A stretch of 64,000 nucleotides of DNA from Achromobacter deleyi (GTDB taxonomy: Bacteria > Pseudomonadota > Gammaproteobacteria > Burkholderiales > Burkholderiaceae_B): positions 1 through 64,000 of the forward strand of contig NZ_CADIJO010000010.1 in assembly GCF_902859705.1 (NCBI RefSeq), read 5' to 3'. Under the pieces are notes generated by a model that was given only the letters and a program-made list of their open reading frames with translations, was not told the origin of the DNA and did not search any database. Below, one piece after another: positions 19,797 to 28,366 of the stretch. The position numbers and the translations under genes were made by a program. Position 1 is the first letter of the stretch; every line of letters begins with the position of its first letter.

Positions 19797-20411
19797 TCAG
19801 GGAGAGGCGAAGCGGTACACCGCCAGGGTGCTGCGCCAGCTGGGAAACGCCTTGATCTCGCGCCCTTCGTTGAAGGTGGCGCGTTCCAGGATGCGCAGGC
19901 CCAGTTCACCGGCCAGCTGTTCGAAGTCGCGCAGCGTGCACAGGTGGATGTTGGGCGTGTTGTACCACTGGTAAGGCATCTGGCCGGTCACTGGCATGCG
20001 GCCGCGCAGGATCATCCAGCCGTGCGGCCAGTAGCCGAAATTGGGAAACGACACCACGCCGTGGCGCGCCACCCGGGCCATTTCGCGCAGGATGTGCTCG
20101 GTGCGGTGCATGGACTGCAGCGTCTGCGACAGCACCACGGTATCGAACTGCTTGTCGTCGAACAGCGCCAGGCCGTCTTCCAGGTTCTGCTGGATCACTT
20201 CCACGCCGCGCTTCACGCAGGCGATGACGCAGGTGTCGTCCAGTTCCACGCCCGCGCCGCGCACCTGGCGGTGGTCGCGCAGGTGCGCCAGCAGCGCGCC
20301 GTCGCCGCAGCCCAGGTCCAGTACGCGGCTGCCGGGCTCGATCCAGCTGGCGATGCGCGCCAGGTCGGGCCGCAGCGTGGCCACGGCGGGCCGGGGAGTG
20401 ACAGGGTTCAT
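19797..20411 (-). CDS. metW: MetW methyltransferase-fold protein
   Basis: 204 residues, the standard MetW length. SAM motif I is [15 protein letters not shown]; other blocks include [31 protein letters not shown] and [10 protein letters not shown] with [11 protein letters not shown]. MetW is always found next to metX in proteobacteria and is needed, with MetX, for methionine synthesis. Its start codon overlaps the metX stop (ATGA), so it is translationally coupled and under the same riboswitch. Confidence 0.95.
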   Translation of the reverse strand: MNPVTPRPAVATLRPDLARIASWIEPGSRVLDLGCGDGALLAHLRDHRQVRGAGVELDDTCVIACVKRGVEVIQQNLEDGLALFDDKQFDTVVLSQTLQSMHRTEHILREMARVARHGVVSFPNFGYWPHGWMILRGRMPVTGQMPYQWYNTPNIHLCTLRDFEQLAGELGLRILERATFNEGREIKAFPSWRSTLAVYRFASP

Positions 20412-21685
20412 GCGTAGGATCCTTCGATCTGAGCGGCGTCGACCAGGCCCAGTTCGCGGGCGATGCGCTCGTAATAGCCGCGAACCACGGCATGGTAGCG
20501 CGCGTCGTCCAGCAGGAAGGCGTCGTGCCCGTGCGGCGCGTCGATCTCGGCGTAGGTGACGGGGCTGGCGTTCTTGAGCAGGGCCCGCACGATCTCGCGC
20601 GAGCGTTCCGGCGGGAAGCGCCAGTCGGTGCTGAACGACACCAGCAGGAAGTCGGCCTTGGCCGGCGCCAGCGCGCGCGCCAGGTCACCGCCGGTCTTGC
20701 GGGCCGGGTCGAAGTAATCCAGCGCGCGGGTGATCAGCAGATAGGTGTTGGCGTCGAAATAGCGGGTGAATTTCTCGCCCTGGTAGCGCAGGTACGACTC
20801 GACCTCGAATTCGACGCCGTAGCCATAGTGGTACGCACCGTCCGCCGCCGGCTCGCGCTGGGCACGGCCGAATTTCTCGGCCATGTCGTCGTCAGACAGG
20901 TAGGTGATGTGGCCGATCATGCGCGCCACCGACAGGCCGCGGCGCGGCACCGTGTCTTGCGCGTAGTAGTCGCCGCCGTGGAAATCCGGGTCGGTGATGA
21001 TGGCGCGGCGCGCCACCTCGTTAAAGCCGATGTTCTGCGCCGACAGGCGCGGCGTGCTGGCGATGACCACGCAATTGGCCACGCGCTCGGGCAAGGTGAT
21101 GGCCCAGCTCAGGGCCTGCATGCCGCCGAGCGAACCGCCCATCACGGCGGCAAAGCGCTCGATGCCGAAGTGGTCGGCGACGCGGGCCTGCGCCTGCACC
21201 CAGTCTTCCACCGTCAGCACCGGGAACGCGGCGCCCCAGGGCTTGCCGGTCTCGGGGTTGATGCTGGCCGGGCCGGTCGAACCAAAGCACGAACCCAGGT
21301 TGTTCACGCCGATGACGAAGAACAGGTTGGTATCCACCGGCTTGCCGGGGCCCACCATGTTGTCCCACCAGCCCACGTCGCTGGGCGTGTCGGCCGCCTG
21401 GCCTGCCACGTGGTGCGAGGCGTTCAGTGCATGGCAGATCAGCACGGCATTGGTGCGCTGGGCGTTCAGGGTGCCATAGGTCTCGACCGCCAGTTCGTAG
21501 GCGGCCAGCGACTGTCCGCTGAGCAAGGACAGCGGCTCGTCGAAACGAAGATAGACGGGTGCGACCAGACCGACGGAACCGGGATCAACGGCGTCGGACT
21601 GAGTGACGGGTGCGACGGTGGCAGGCGAGCCTGCAAGCGCGGCGCTGGCCGAATCACCGGCCAAATGTTGGGCAGGAGTGGTCAT
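20408..21685 (-). CDS. metX: Homoserine O-acyltransferase MetX
   Basis: 425 residues, with an N-terminal extension of about 38 residues (Ala/Ser/Val-rich) beyond the usual 380-residue enzyme. The alpha/beta-hydrolase triad is the nucleophile S185 in [10 protein letters not shown], an Asp in [10 protein letters not shown], and His in [11 protein letters not shown]. It acylates the homoserine hydroxyl, the first step of methionine synthesis. Whether the donor is acetyl- or succinyl-CoA cannot be settled by name: many proteobacterial MetX proteins paired with MetW use succinyl-CoA. The leader carries a SAM-II riboswitch that covers the ribosome site. Confidence 0.93.
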   Translation of the reverse strand: MTTPAQHLAGDSASAALAGSPATVAPVTQSDAVDPGSVGLVAPVYLRFDEPLSLLSGQSLAAYELAVETYGTLNAQRTNAVLICHALNASHHVAGQAADTPSDVGWWDNMVGPGKPVDTNLFFVIGVNNLGSCFGSTGPASINPETGKPWGAAFPVLTVEDWVQAQARVADHFGIERFAAVMGGSLGGMQALSWAITLPERVANCVVIASTPRLSAQNIGFNEVARRAIITDPDFHGGDYYAQDTVPRRGLSVARMIGHITYLSDDDMAEKFGRAQREPAADGAYHYGYGVEFEVESYLRYQGEKFTRYFDANTYLLITRALDYFDPARKTGGDLARALAPAKADFLLVSFSTDWRFPPERSREIVRALLKNASPVTYAEIDAPHGHDAFLLDDARYHAVVRGYYERIARELGLVDAAQIEGSYA

Positions 21686-21687
21686 AC

Positions 21688-21752
21688 GGACCTCTTTAGC
21701 TGGATTTATTGGAAGGCGCCCGCAAGCGGATCAGGCAAATCGGCGCCGAAAT
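21688..21752 (-). promoter_or_regulatory. SAM-II riboswitch upstream of metX
   Basis: Read on the minus strand the leader has the SAM-II elements in order. P1 is GGCGCC pairing with a second GGCGCC (21742-21747 and near 21715-21720), the loop begins GATTTGCC, CCGCTTGC follows, then AATAAA, and finally GCTAAAGAGGTC (21689-21700). The last block contains the Shine-Dalgarno AAAGAGG four to ten bases before the metX ATG. In this class SAM binding closes a pseudoknot that hides the ribosome site, so metX-metW translation would fall when SAM is plentiful. The match to the class is by eye but covers every conserved block. Confidence 0.9.
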
Positions 21753-21770
21753 TAGGATAGTGCGGCAAGA

Positions 21771-21780
21771 ATTCTAGCAC
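21771..21780 (-). promoter_or_regulatory. Possible extended -10 promoter of metX
   Basis: On the minus strand TGCTAGAAT lies about 20 bases before the riboswitch P1 helix, a suitable place for the start of the leader transcript. No convincing -35 at 17 bases is present; TTGCGG lies at 19. Confidence 0.35.
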
Positions 21781-21835
21781 TGCTTGCGGTGGGGGCCGCA
21801 AGCCCCACCCACGCCGCGCAGCAGCGGGCAACCGG

Positions 21836-22591
21836 TCAGGCGCCGGCCTCCCAGGGCTCGTGGCCCAGGTATTCGTAATGCTCGGTGTTCACGCGCGAGA
21901 TGCGCCATTCCACCGGCTGGCGGTTGTACGAAAACGCCACGCGGCGGATCTCGAGCAGGGGCGCGCCCTCGGCCACGCCCAGCCAGCGCGCATGGGCGCG
22001 GTCGGCCAGGCAGGTGCGCAGGCGCTCGTCGGTGGCGATGACGTTGACGCCGAATACGTCCTGGTACAGCGCGTACAAGGTGCTGGCGCGCTCGCGCAAG
22101 TGCCCCTCGGTCATGCCGGGAAAGCGCGATTCGGGCAGGCAGATGTCGTCGATCATGACCACGTCGCCGTTCAACGACAGCATGTTCAGGAACTCGAACA
22201 CATAGGCGCCGGCAGGCAGGCCCAGCTTCTCGCGCGCCGCGGCCGATGCCTTGACGCGGCGGAACCGCAGCAGCTCGGTCGTGGGGTACGACTTGTTGCC
22301 ATCCTGGCGCAGGATGCGGAAGAACTTGAAGAAGTGGTGGTTGCGCGTGTGCACCGCCACATAGGTGCCCCGGCCCTGATGGCGCACCAGGATGTTTTCC
22401 GCGGCCAGTTCGTCGATGGCCTTGCGCAGCGTGCCGATCGACACGCCAAAGCGTTCCGCCAGGTTCTTTTCCGGGGGGATCGCCTCGCCCTGCTTCCATT
22501 CGCCTTGCGCCAGCGCGGCAAGCACGGCTTGCTTGACCTGCTCGTACAAGGGACTGCCCAAAGGCACAGTCGATGACAGGCTGGTGTTCAT
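21836..22591 (-). CDS. GntR/HutC-type regulator with UTRA domain, probable sulfolactate-locus regulator
   Basis: 251 residues. The N-terminal winged helix spans about 13-80 (SPLYEQVKQAVLAAL, IPPEKNLAERFGVSIGTLRKAI, VRHQGRGTYVA). A C-terminal UTRA ligand domain covers about 100-245 with PLLEIRRVAFSYNRQPVEWR. It is divergent from suyA, whose promoter carries a 12-bp palindrome 11 bases short of the -35 centre. Position makes it the natural repressor for the sulfolactate genes. UTRA domains bind small effectors; sulfolactate or sulfopyruvate would be the expected one, but this is inference. Confidence 0.85.
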   Translation of the reverse strand: MNTSLSSTVPLGSPLYEQVKQAVLAALAQGEWKQGEAIPPEKNLAERFGVSIGTLRKAIDELAAENILVRHQGRGTYVAVHTRNHHFFKFFRILRQDGNKSYPTTELLRFRRVKASAAAREKLGLPAGAYVFEFLNMLSLNGDVVMIDDICLPESRFPGMTEGHLRERASTLYALYQDVFGVNVIATDERLRTCLADRAHARWLGVAEGAPLLEIRRVAFSYNRQPVEWRISRVNTEHYEYLGHEPWEAGA

Positions 22592-22659
22592 GGGTGCATC
22601 GCAAAAATCAGGGACCTCCAGTGTAGCGGTCCACGACGGCTTGGCTCAAGTCATACAAT

Positions 22660-22671
22660 TCATATATATGA
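22660..22671. promoter_or_regulatory. Palindrome TCATATATATGA, candidate operator of the suy genes
   Basis: A perfect 12-bp palindrome lies between the divergent GntR gene and suyA, ending five bases before the TTGACA of the suyA promoter. It is the best candidate binding site for the adjacent regulator. Confidence 0.5.
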
Positions 22672-22676
22672 TTTAG

Positions 22677-22705
22677 TTGACATGCCGAAAAGCCGATCTT
22701 AAGAT
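22677..22705 (+). promoter_or_regulatory. Sigma-70 promoter of suyA
   Basis: A perfect -35 TTGACA (22677-22682), a 17-base spacer and -10 TAAGAT (22700-22705). It would give a leader of about 60 bases before the suyA ATG. Confidence 0.75.
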
Positions 22706-22774
22706 TTGCCGGACGTTGTGATCCCGAAGCGCTTGCGGCACCCGGCCGCACGCCCAGCCCAAGAGAGGAAGACG

Positions 22775-23056
22775 ATGATTCATGCCGTATTGCACGATGC
22801 CAAGGACACGGTGGCGGTCGCCGTGGTGGAAGGCCTGACCGCCGGAACGGAACTGAACGCCTGGATCATGGACGAGGACAAGATCATCCATGTGCAGGCC
22901 TCGCAGGACATCCCCATCGGCCACAAGGTCGCGATGAAAGACATGGCCGAGGGCGACACGGTCTTCAAGTACGGCGTGGACATCGGCCGCGTGGTGGCGC
23001 CGATCAAGGCCGGCCAGCACGCCCACGTGCACAACATCAAGACCAAGCGCTGGTAA
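22775..23056 (+). CDS. suyA: (2R)-sulfolactate sulfo-lyase small subunit SuyA (SAF domain)
   Basis: 93 residues, preceded by AGAGAGGAAG. It is a single SAF/UxaA N-terminal domain: [15 protein letters not shown] at the start, then [17 protein letters not shown] and a C-terminal [22 protein letters not shown]. Such a separate small subunit followed by a UxaA-type large subunit occurs in altronate/galactarate dehydratase relatives and in SuyAB. The neighbours slcC and comC decide for SuyAB, which splits (R)-sulfolactate into pyruvate and sulfite. The gene is co-transcribed with suyB 32 bases downstream. Confidence 0.82.
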   Translation: MIHAVLHDAKDTVAVAVVEGLTAGTELNAWIMDEDKIIHVQASQDIPIGHKVAMKDMAEGDTVFKYGVDIGRVVAPIKAGQHAHVHNIKTKRW

Positions 23057-23088
23057 GCGTCCCCCCCGCCCCCCAAGAGGAAAAAATC

Positions 23089-24264
23089 ATGTCCGTCATC
23101 AATGCTCAGACCACCTTCCAGGGTTACCGCCGCGACAATGGCCGGGTCGGCGTGCGCAACCACGTCATCGTGCTGCCCGTGGACGACATTTCCAACGCCG
23201 CGGCCGAGGCCGTCGCCCACAACATCAAGGGCACGCTGGCGTTGCCCCACCCCTATGGCCGGCTGCAATTCGGCGAAGACCTGGAGCTGCACTTTCGCAC
23301 CCTGATCGGCACCGGCTGCAATCCCAACGTGGCCGCGGTGGTGGTGATCGGCATCGAAGAAGGCTGGACCAAGCGCGTGGTCGACGGCATTGCCGCCACC
23401 GGCAAGCCGGTCATGGGCTTCAGCATCGAACTGCATGGCGACCACGACACCATCATGCGCGCCTCGCGCTGCGCCAAGGAATTCGTGCACTACGCCACGG
23501 CGCTCACGCGCAGCACGTGTCCGATCTCGGACCTGTGGGTGTCGACCAAGTGCGGCGAGTCCGACACCACGTCCGGCTGCGGCGCCAACCCCACGGTGGG
23601 CAATGCCTTCGACAAGCTGTATGCGCTGGGCTCGACCCTGGTGTTCGGTGAAACGTCGGAACTGACGGGCGGCGAACACATCGTGGCCGAGCGCTGCGCC
23701 AACGACGCCGTGCGCGAACGCTTCATGTTCATGTTCGACCGCTACCAGGCCATGATCGACCGCTGGAAGACCAGCGACCTGTCCGAATCCCAGCCCACCA
23801 AGGGCAACATCGCCGGCGGCCTGACCACCATCGAGGAAAAGGCGCTGGGCAACATCCAGAAGATCGGCAAGCATTGCCGCGTGGACGGCGTGATCGACAA
23901 GGCCGAGATTCCTGACGGGCCGGGCCTGTGGTTCATGGATTCGTCGTCGGCCGCGGCCGAAATGGTGACGCTGTGCGCGGCGTCCGGCTATGCGGTGCAC
24001 TTCTTTCCCACCGGCCAGGGCAACGTCATCGGCAACCCCATCCTGCCGGTCATCAAGATCTGCGCCAACCCGCGCACCGTGCGCACCATGTCGGAACACG
24101 TGGACGTGGACACCAGCGCGCTGCTGCAGCGCGAGATCGACCTGAACCAGGCCGGCGACAAGCTGCTGGAATGCATGCTGGCCACCGCCAATGGCCGCTG
24201 GACCGCGGCCGAGGCCCTGGGCCACCGCGAATTCGTGCTGACCCGCATCTTCGAAAGCGCCTGA
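23089..24264 (+). CDS. suyB: (2R)-sulfolactate sulfo-lyase large subunit SuyB (UxaA family)
   Basis: 391 residues of the UxaA/GarD C-terminal type. Blocks are [20 protein letters not shown], the cysteine motif [37 protein letters not shown] with Cys residues likely to hold metal, and [13 protein letters not shown] near the end. With SuyA it would release sulfite from (R)-sulfolactate and leave pyruvate. Altronate dehydratase is the main alternative; the absence of hexuronate genes and the presence of two sulfolactate-type dehydrogenases argue against it. A Bug receptor gene follows after 90 bases. Confidence 0.82.
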   Translation: MSVINAQTTFQGYRRDNGRVGVRNHVIVLPVDDISNAAAEAVAHNIKGTLALPHPYGRLQFGEDLELHFRTLIGTGCNPNVAAVVVIGIEEGWTKRVVDGIAATGKPVMGFSIELHGDHDTIMRASRCAKEFVHYATALTRSTCPISDLWVSTKCGESDTTSGCGANPTVGNAFDKLYALGSTLVFGETSELTGGEHIVAERCANDAVRERFMFMFDRYQAMIDRWKTSDLSESQPTKGNIAGGLTTIEEKALGNIQKIGKHCRVDGVIDKAEIPDGPGLWFMDSSSAAAEMVTLCAASGYAVHFFPTGQGNVIGNPILPVIKICANPRTVRTMSEHVDVDTSALLQREIDLNQAGDKLLECMLATANGRWTAAEALGHREFVLTRIFESA

Positions 24265-24354
24265 CAAAAAAACACGCAGACCCGGGCGCAAGCCGCCACG
24301 GCAGCACAGGCGTATGCATTCCTACCCGGGCGCCACCCCCAAGGAGGAAGACAG

Positions 24355-25368
24355 ATGAATCGCGAGCAATCCCCCCCGATCGACGGCGCGCAGCGCCGGC
24401 GCGTGCTGGGCGCCCTGGGCGCCGCCGGTCTCTGTGCGTTGACGCCCTGGCAACAGGCGCTGGCGCAGAAGCGCGCCTGGCCCGAACGCCCCATCAACTA
24501 CGTCGTGCCCTTCCCGCCCGGCGGTCTGACCGACGTGGCCGCGCGCCAGGTCGGCAAGGCGCTGGGCGATGCCGAGCGCTGGAACGTGGTGGTGGAAAAC
24601 AAGCCCGGCGGCAGCGCCAACATCGGCGCGGCCCACGTGTCGCACGCCGCGCCGGACGGCTATACCTGGCTGGCGATCACCCTGTCGCACGCCGCCAACG
24701 CCACGCTGTTCGCCGGCAAGGCCGGCTACGACCTGACGCGCGACCTGACGCCGCTGGCCGGGCTGGCCTCGTCGCCCATCATGGTGGTGGTCAATGCCAA
24801 AAGCCCCATCAAGACCATGGACGACCTGGCCCGCGCGGCGGCCGCCAAGCCGCTGGCGGCCGGCTCCAGCGGCAACGGCACGCCCCCGCACCTGACGCTG
24901 GCGCTCTACCAGAAGCTGACCGGCGCGCCGCTGATGCATGTGCCGTACAAGGGCGGCGCGCCTTCGCTGACCGACCTGATTGGCGGGCACCTGGACGTGG
25001 TGTTCTCGAATTACCCCGAGTCGCTGTCGCACGTGAAGAACGGTTCGCTGCGGGCCCTGGCCATCACCACCCGCGAGCGCAGCGCCGACCTGCCCGACGT
25101 GCCCACCGTGGCGCAGGCCGGACTGCCCGACCTGGTGGTGGAAAACTTCACCGGCGTCATGGGCCCGGCCGGCATGCCGCCCGAACTGGTGCAGCGTATC
25201 GGCGCGGCCATCGTCAAGCAGGTGTCGCAGCCCGCCATGCAGCAAGCCTTGCTGCAGCTGGGCTTCGTGCCGCAACCGCGCGGGCCCGAAGCCTTCGGCA
25301 CCTACCTGGGGTCGGAAGTGGAGCGCTGGGCCAAGATCATCCGCGATGCCAACATCCAGATCGCCTGA
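24355..25368 (+). CDS. Bug/TctC-family periplasmic solute-binding protein (sulfolactate locus)
   Basis: 337 residues with a near-perfect AAGGAGGAA ribosome site. The export signal carries three arginines (QRRRVLGALGAAGLCALTPW) and may use Tat. The mature protein starts near residue 38 and shows the Bug signatures YVVPFPPGGLTDVAARQV and VVENKPGGSANIGAAHVSH. Bug proteins bind carboxylates for tripartite tricarboxylate transporters, but no TctA/TctB membrane genes are nearby, as is common for the large Bug families of this bacterial group. Position inside the locus suggests it captures sulfolactate or a similar anion. Confidence 0.88.
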   Translation: MNREQSPPIDGAQRRRVLGALGAAGLCALTPWQQALAQKRAWPERPINYVVPFPPGGLTDVAARQVGKALGDAERWNVVVENKPGGSANIGAAHVSHAAPDGYTWLAITLSHAANATLFAGKAGYDLTRDLTPLAGLASSPIMVVVNAKSPIKTMDDLARAAAAKPLAAGSSGNGTPPHLTLALYQKLTGAPLMHVPYKGGAPSLTDLIGGHLDVVFSNYPESLSHVKNGSLRALAITTRERSADLPDVPTVAQAGLPDLVVENFTGVMGPAGMPPELVQRIGAAIVKQVSQPAMQQALLQLGFVPQPRGPEAFGTYLGSEVERWAKIIRDANIQIA

Positions 25369-25381
25369 GCCCGGAGGCCCC

Positions 25382-26317
25382 ATGCATGTACTGATCTCGG
25401 AATTCATGGACGCGCCCGCCGTCGACGCCCTGCGCCAGCGCTTTGACGTGCGTTACGCCCCCGACCTGGTGGATGCGCGCGATGCGCTGCTCGATGCCGC
25501 GCGCCAGGCCGACGGCCTGATCGTGCGCAACCGCAGCCAGGTGGATGCCGCGCTGCTGGCCGCGGCGCCGCGGCTACGGGCGGTGGGCCGCCTGGGCGTG
25601 GGGCTGGACAACATCGACCTGCCGGGCTGCGCCGCCCGGGGCATCCAGGTGGTGCCGGCCACCGGCGCCAATGCCCGCGCGGTGGCCGAATACGTCATCG
25701 GCACGGTGCTGGCGCTGCTGCGCGGCGCCTATGCGTCCAGCGCCGACGTCGCGGCCGGACGCTGGCCGCGTACGGCGCTGTCGCAAGGGCTGGAGGCGCA
25801 CGGCCGCACCCTGGGCGTGGTGGGCTTTGGCGGCATCGGCCAACTGACCGCGCGACTGGCGGCGGGGCTGGGCATGCGCATCGTCGCCTGCGACGCGGCG
25901 CTGCCGGCCACGCATCCCGTCTGGGCCGAAAGCGGCGCCACGCCCCTGCCGCTGGACGCGCTGCTGGCGCAGGCCGACGCCGTGTCGCTGCACGTGCCGC
26001 TGAACGCCGACACCCGCCACCTGCTCAATGCCGATCGCATCCGCGGCATGCGTCCGGGCGCCATTCTGGTCAACACCTCGCGCGGCGGCATCGTCGACGA
26101 GGCCGCCCTGGCCGCGGCGCTGCGCATGGGCCACCTGCGCGGCGCGGCGCTGGACGTGTTCGACCAGGAACCCCTGCCTGGCGGCGGCCCGCTGGCGGAC
26201 GCGCCCAACCTGATCCTGACCCCGCACATCGCCGGACTGACGCAGGAAGCCAACACCCGGGTTTCCGACATGGTGGCCGCCGGTGTGACAATAGCGCTTA
26301 CCGGCGGCGCCCGATGA
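25382..26317 (+). CDS. slcC: (S)-sulfolactate dehydrogenase SlcC (D-2-hydroxyacid dehydrogenase family)
   Basis: 311 residues from the ATG at 25382 after GGAGG. Features are the Rossmann loop VVGFGGIGQLTARLAA, the catalytic arginine block LVNTSRGGIVDE, and the histidine motif LILTPHIAGLTQEA with Glu in DVFDQEPLP. In bacteria that use racemic sulfolactate, SlcC oxidises the (S)-form to 3-sulfopyruvate with NAD. The pairing with comC and suyAB gives the name; by sequence alone it is only a phosphoglycerate-dehydrogenase-like enzyme. Confidence 0.8.
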   Translation: MHVLISEFMDAPAVDALRQRFDVRYAPDLVDARDALLDAARQADGLIVRNRSQVDAALLAAAPRLRAVGRLGVGLDNIDLPGCAARGIQVVPATGANARAVAEYVIGTVLALLRGAYASSADVAAGRWPRTALSQGLEAHGRTLGVVGFGGIGQLTARLAAGLGMRIVACDAALPATHPVWAESGATPLPLDALLAQADAVSLHVPLNADTRHLLNADRIRGMRPGAILVNTSRGGIVDEAALAAALRMGHLRGAALDVFDQEPLPGGGPLADAPNLILTPHIAGLTQEANTRVSDMVAAGVTIALTGGAR

Positions 26318-26348
26318 CGCGCGGCGCGCCCACCCGAACAGGAAGGAT

Positions 26349-27356
26349 ATGGCTCACATCTATCTGGACGAACTGCAACACCTGGCCGCGGCCAGCCTGG
26401 CCGCCGCGGGCGCCAACCCCGCCATGGCCGACAGCACGGCGCGAGCCCTGGTCTTTGCCGAAAGCCAGGGCCTGAGCTCGCACGGCCTGTCGCGCGTGCC
26501 GTTCTATGCCGGCCACCTGCGCACCGGCCGCGCGCTCGGCGACGCCGTGCCACGCATCGTGCACGAGCGCGGCGGGGCCGCCCTGATCGATGCGGGTTCC
26601 GGACTGGCATTCCCCGCCTGCGCCATGGCGGTGGAACAGGCCGCCGTGCGCGCCCGCGAACATGGCGTGGCTTTCATCGGCGTGGCCAACAGCCACCACT
26701 TCGGCGAAGCCGGCTACCACCTGGAAGCCCTGGCGGACGCCGGCCTGGTGGCCCTGGCCCTGAGCAACTCCCCCGCCGCCATGCCGGCCTGGGGCGGCAA
26801 GCGCCCGCTGTTCGGCACCAATCCCATTGCCGCGGTGTTCCCGCGGCGCGGCGGCGCGCGCATCGTCATCGACCTGTCGCTGTCGCAAGTCGCGCGCGGC
26901 AAGCTCATGATCGCGGCGCGCGACAACCAGCCGATTCCGCTGGGCTGGGCGCTGGACGCCGACGGCCAGCCCACCACCGACCCCAAGGCCGGCCTGGCCG
27001 GCAGCATGCTGCCCGCGGGCGGCGTCAAGGGCGCGATGCTGGCGCTGATCATCGAACTGCTGGCGTGCGCCCTGACCGGCTCGCACTTCGGCTTCGAGAC
27101 CGAATCGTTCTTCGTCGACGAAGGCGGCCCCGCCCGCCTGGGCCAGGCCTTCATGGCAATCGACCCCGGCGCCCTGGCCGGCAAGGAAACCTACCTGGAC
27201 CGTGTCGAAGTCCTGGTGGACGCCATGCTGGAAGACGACGGCGTGCGCCTGCCGGGCGAGCGCCGCCGCAAGCTGCGCGACGAAGCGATCAAGCATGGCG
27301 TGGAGATTCCCGAGGCGCTGATGGCGCAATTGCGCGCCATGTCGGGCGCGGCCTAG
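26349..27356 (+). CDS. comC: (R)-sulfolactate dehydrogenase ComC (malate/L-lactate dehydrogenase type)
   Basis: 335 residues of the LDH2/MDG (YlbC/ComC) family, which has no Rossmann fold. Visible blocks are GLSSHGLSRVPFYAGHLR with the conserved His, NSHHFGEAGYHLEALADAGL, PLFGTNPIAAVFPR, and PAGGVKGAMLALIIELL. ComC reduces sulfopyruvate to (R)-sulfolactate with NAD(P)H, providing the enantiomer that SuyAB can cleave. It is the last gene of the suy transcript. A GC hairpin follows. Confidence 0.8.
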   Translation: MAHIYLDELQHLAAASLAAAGANPAMADSTARALVFAESQGLSSHGLSRVPFYAGHLRTGRALGDAVPRIVHERGGAALIDAGSGLAFPACAMAVEQAAVRAREHGVAFIGVANSHHFGEAGYHLEALADAGLVALALSNSPAAMPAWGGKRPLFGTNPIAAVFPRRGGARIVIDLSLSQVARGKLMIAARDNQPIPLGWALDADGQPTTDPKAGLAGSMLPAGGVKGAMLALIIELLACALTGSHFGFETESFFVDEGGPARLGQAFMAIDPGALAGKETYLDRVEVLVDAMLEDDGVRLPGERRRKLRDEAIKHGVEIPEALMAQLRAMSGAA

Positions 27357-27364
27357 CGCCGGCC

Positions 27365-27385
27365 GGGGCGGCGCGGCGCCGCCCC
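27365..27385 (+). terminator. GC-rich hairpin after comC
   Basis: GGGGCGGCG (27365-27373) pairs perfectly with CGCCGCCCC (27377-27385) around a three-base loop, in the short convergent gap between comC and the AEC permease gene. No T-tract follows. Confidence 0.5.
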
Positions 27386-27402
27386 CTTCCCCGCCACGGC
27401 AC

Positions 27403-28299
27403 CTAGCCGCCGTGGCTGAACCACAGCATCAGCGGCGCCAGCAGCAGGAACACCACGGTCGACACCAGCACGGCGCCGGCCGCGGTATCGCCCATGGCGG
27501 TGTAGCGCTTGGCGTACATGTAGCTGACCACCGCGCAGGGCATCGCCATCTGCAGCGTCAGTGCGCCGGCCAGCACCGGTTCCAGGTCCAGCAACCACAC
27601 GATCGCCAGGCCCGCGGCCAGGCCGGTGACCAGGCGCATCGCCGCCACCTTGGCGCCGTCCTTGATGCCATTGGCCGGTATCAGCGCCAGCGCGTGGCCC
27701 AGGCTCAGCAGCATCAGCGGCACGGTCACCGCGCCCAGCATCCGGGCGGTTTCGATCACCCAGTCCGGCACCGGAATGTGCAGCATGCGCATGGCCACCG
27801 CCACGATGGATGCCAGCAAAATCGGACTCTTCCAGCTGCCCTTGGTGTTGACGCCCGGCAGCAGCCGCACCGCGATCGTGTGCATCACGAAGGAATTGAC
27901 GGCGAAGAACGCCACGGCCACTGACAGGCCAGCGTCGCCGAAGGCCAGCTGCGAAATCGGCAGGCCCAGGTTGCCGGCGTTGGGCAGGAAGGCGGTGGGC
28001 AAGAGCGTGCGCACCGGCAGCCGGCCCAGCTTGAGCAGCAGCGCGCAGGCCAGCGCGCACAGCAGCAACGCCAGCAGCGTGGCCGCGGCCACGTCGGCCA
28101 GCGCGCGGTCGTCCAGATGGGTGGTGACGAAAGTGTGGAACACCAGCGCGGGCGTCGTTACCGACGTGACCAGCGTGGTGATGAAGGAACCGCCGAACGG
28201 CAGGTCGCGCTTGCCCCAGAACACGCCGATGCCCACGCACGACAACAGGGGCATCATCAGCACGATGGCCGACAGGTAGAACTGCGCGATGGCGAGCAT
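27403..28299 (-). CDS. AEC (auxin efflux carrier) family transporter
   Basis: 298 residues with about ten hydrophobic segments, the usual AEC layout of two five-helix halves. Family-typical stretches are LPTAFLPNAGNLGLPISQLAFG in the first half and LTLQMAMPCAVVSYMYAKRY in the second. AEC proteins move small organic anions, malonate or malate for example. It converges on comC. A role in exporting a product of the sulfolactate pathway is possible but unsupported, since known sulfite exporters there belong to other families. Confidence 0.85.
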   Translation of the reverse strand: MLAIAQFYLSAIVLMMPLLSCVGIGVFWGKRDLPFGGSFITTLVTSVTTPALVFHTFVTTHLDDRALADVAAATLLALLLCALACALLLKLGRLPVRTLLPTAFLPNAGNLGLPISQLAFGDAGLSVAVAFFAVNSFVMHTIAVRLLPGVNTKGSWKSPILLASIVAVAMRMLHIPVPDWVIETARMLGAVTVPLMLLSLGHALALIPANGIKDGAKVAAMRLVTGLAAGLAIVWLLDLEPVLAGALTLQMAMPCAVVSYMYAKRYTAMGDTAAGAVLVSTVVFLLLAPLMLWFSHGG

Positions 28300-28366
28300 C
28301 CGGTTATTCCGTCAGAGATAAGTAAAGTAATTCGCGGCAGCATCAAAGCTTGCCCGGCGCAACGGC

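Noticed and set aside
22775..24264. Altronate dehydratase (UxaA) as the identity of the SAF/UxaA pair
   Set aside because: Split subunits and the slcC and comC neighbours fit sulfolactate sulfo-lyase better, and no hexuronate genes are nearby. Phylogeny would decide.
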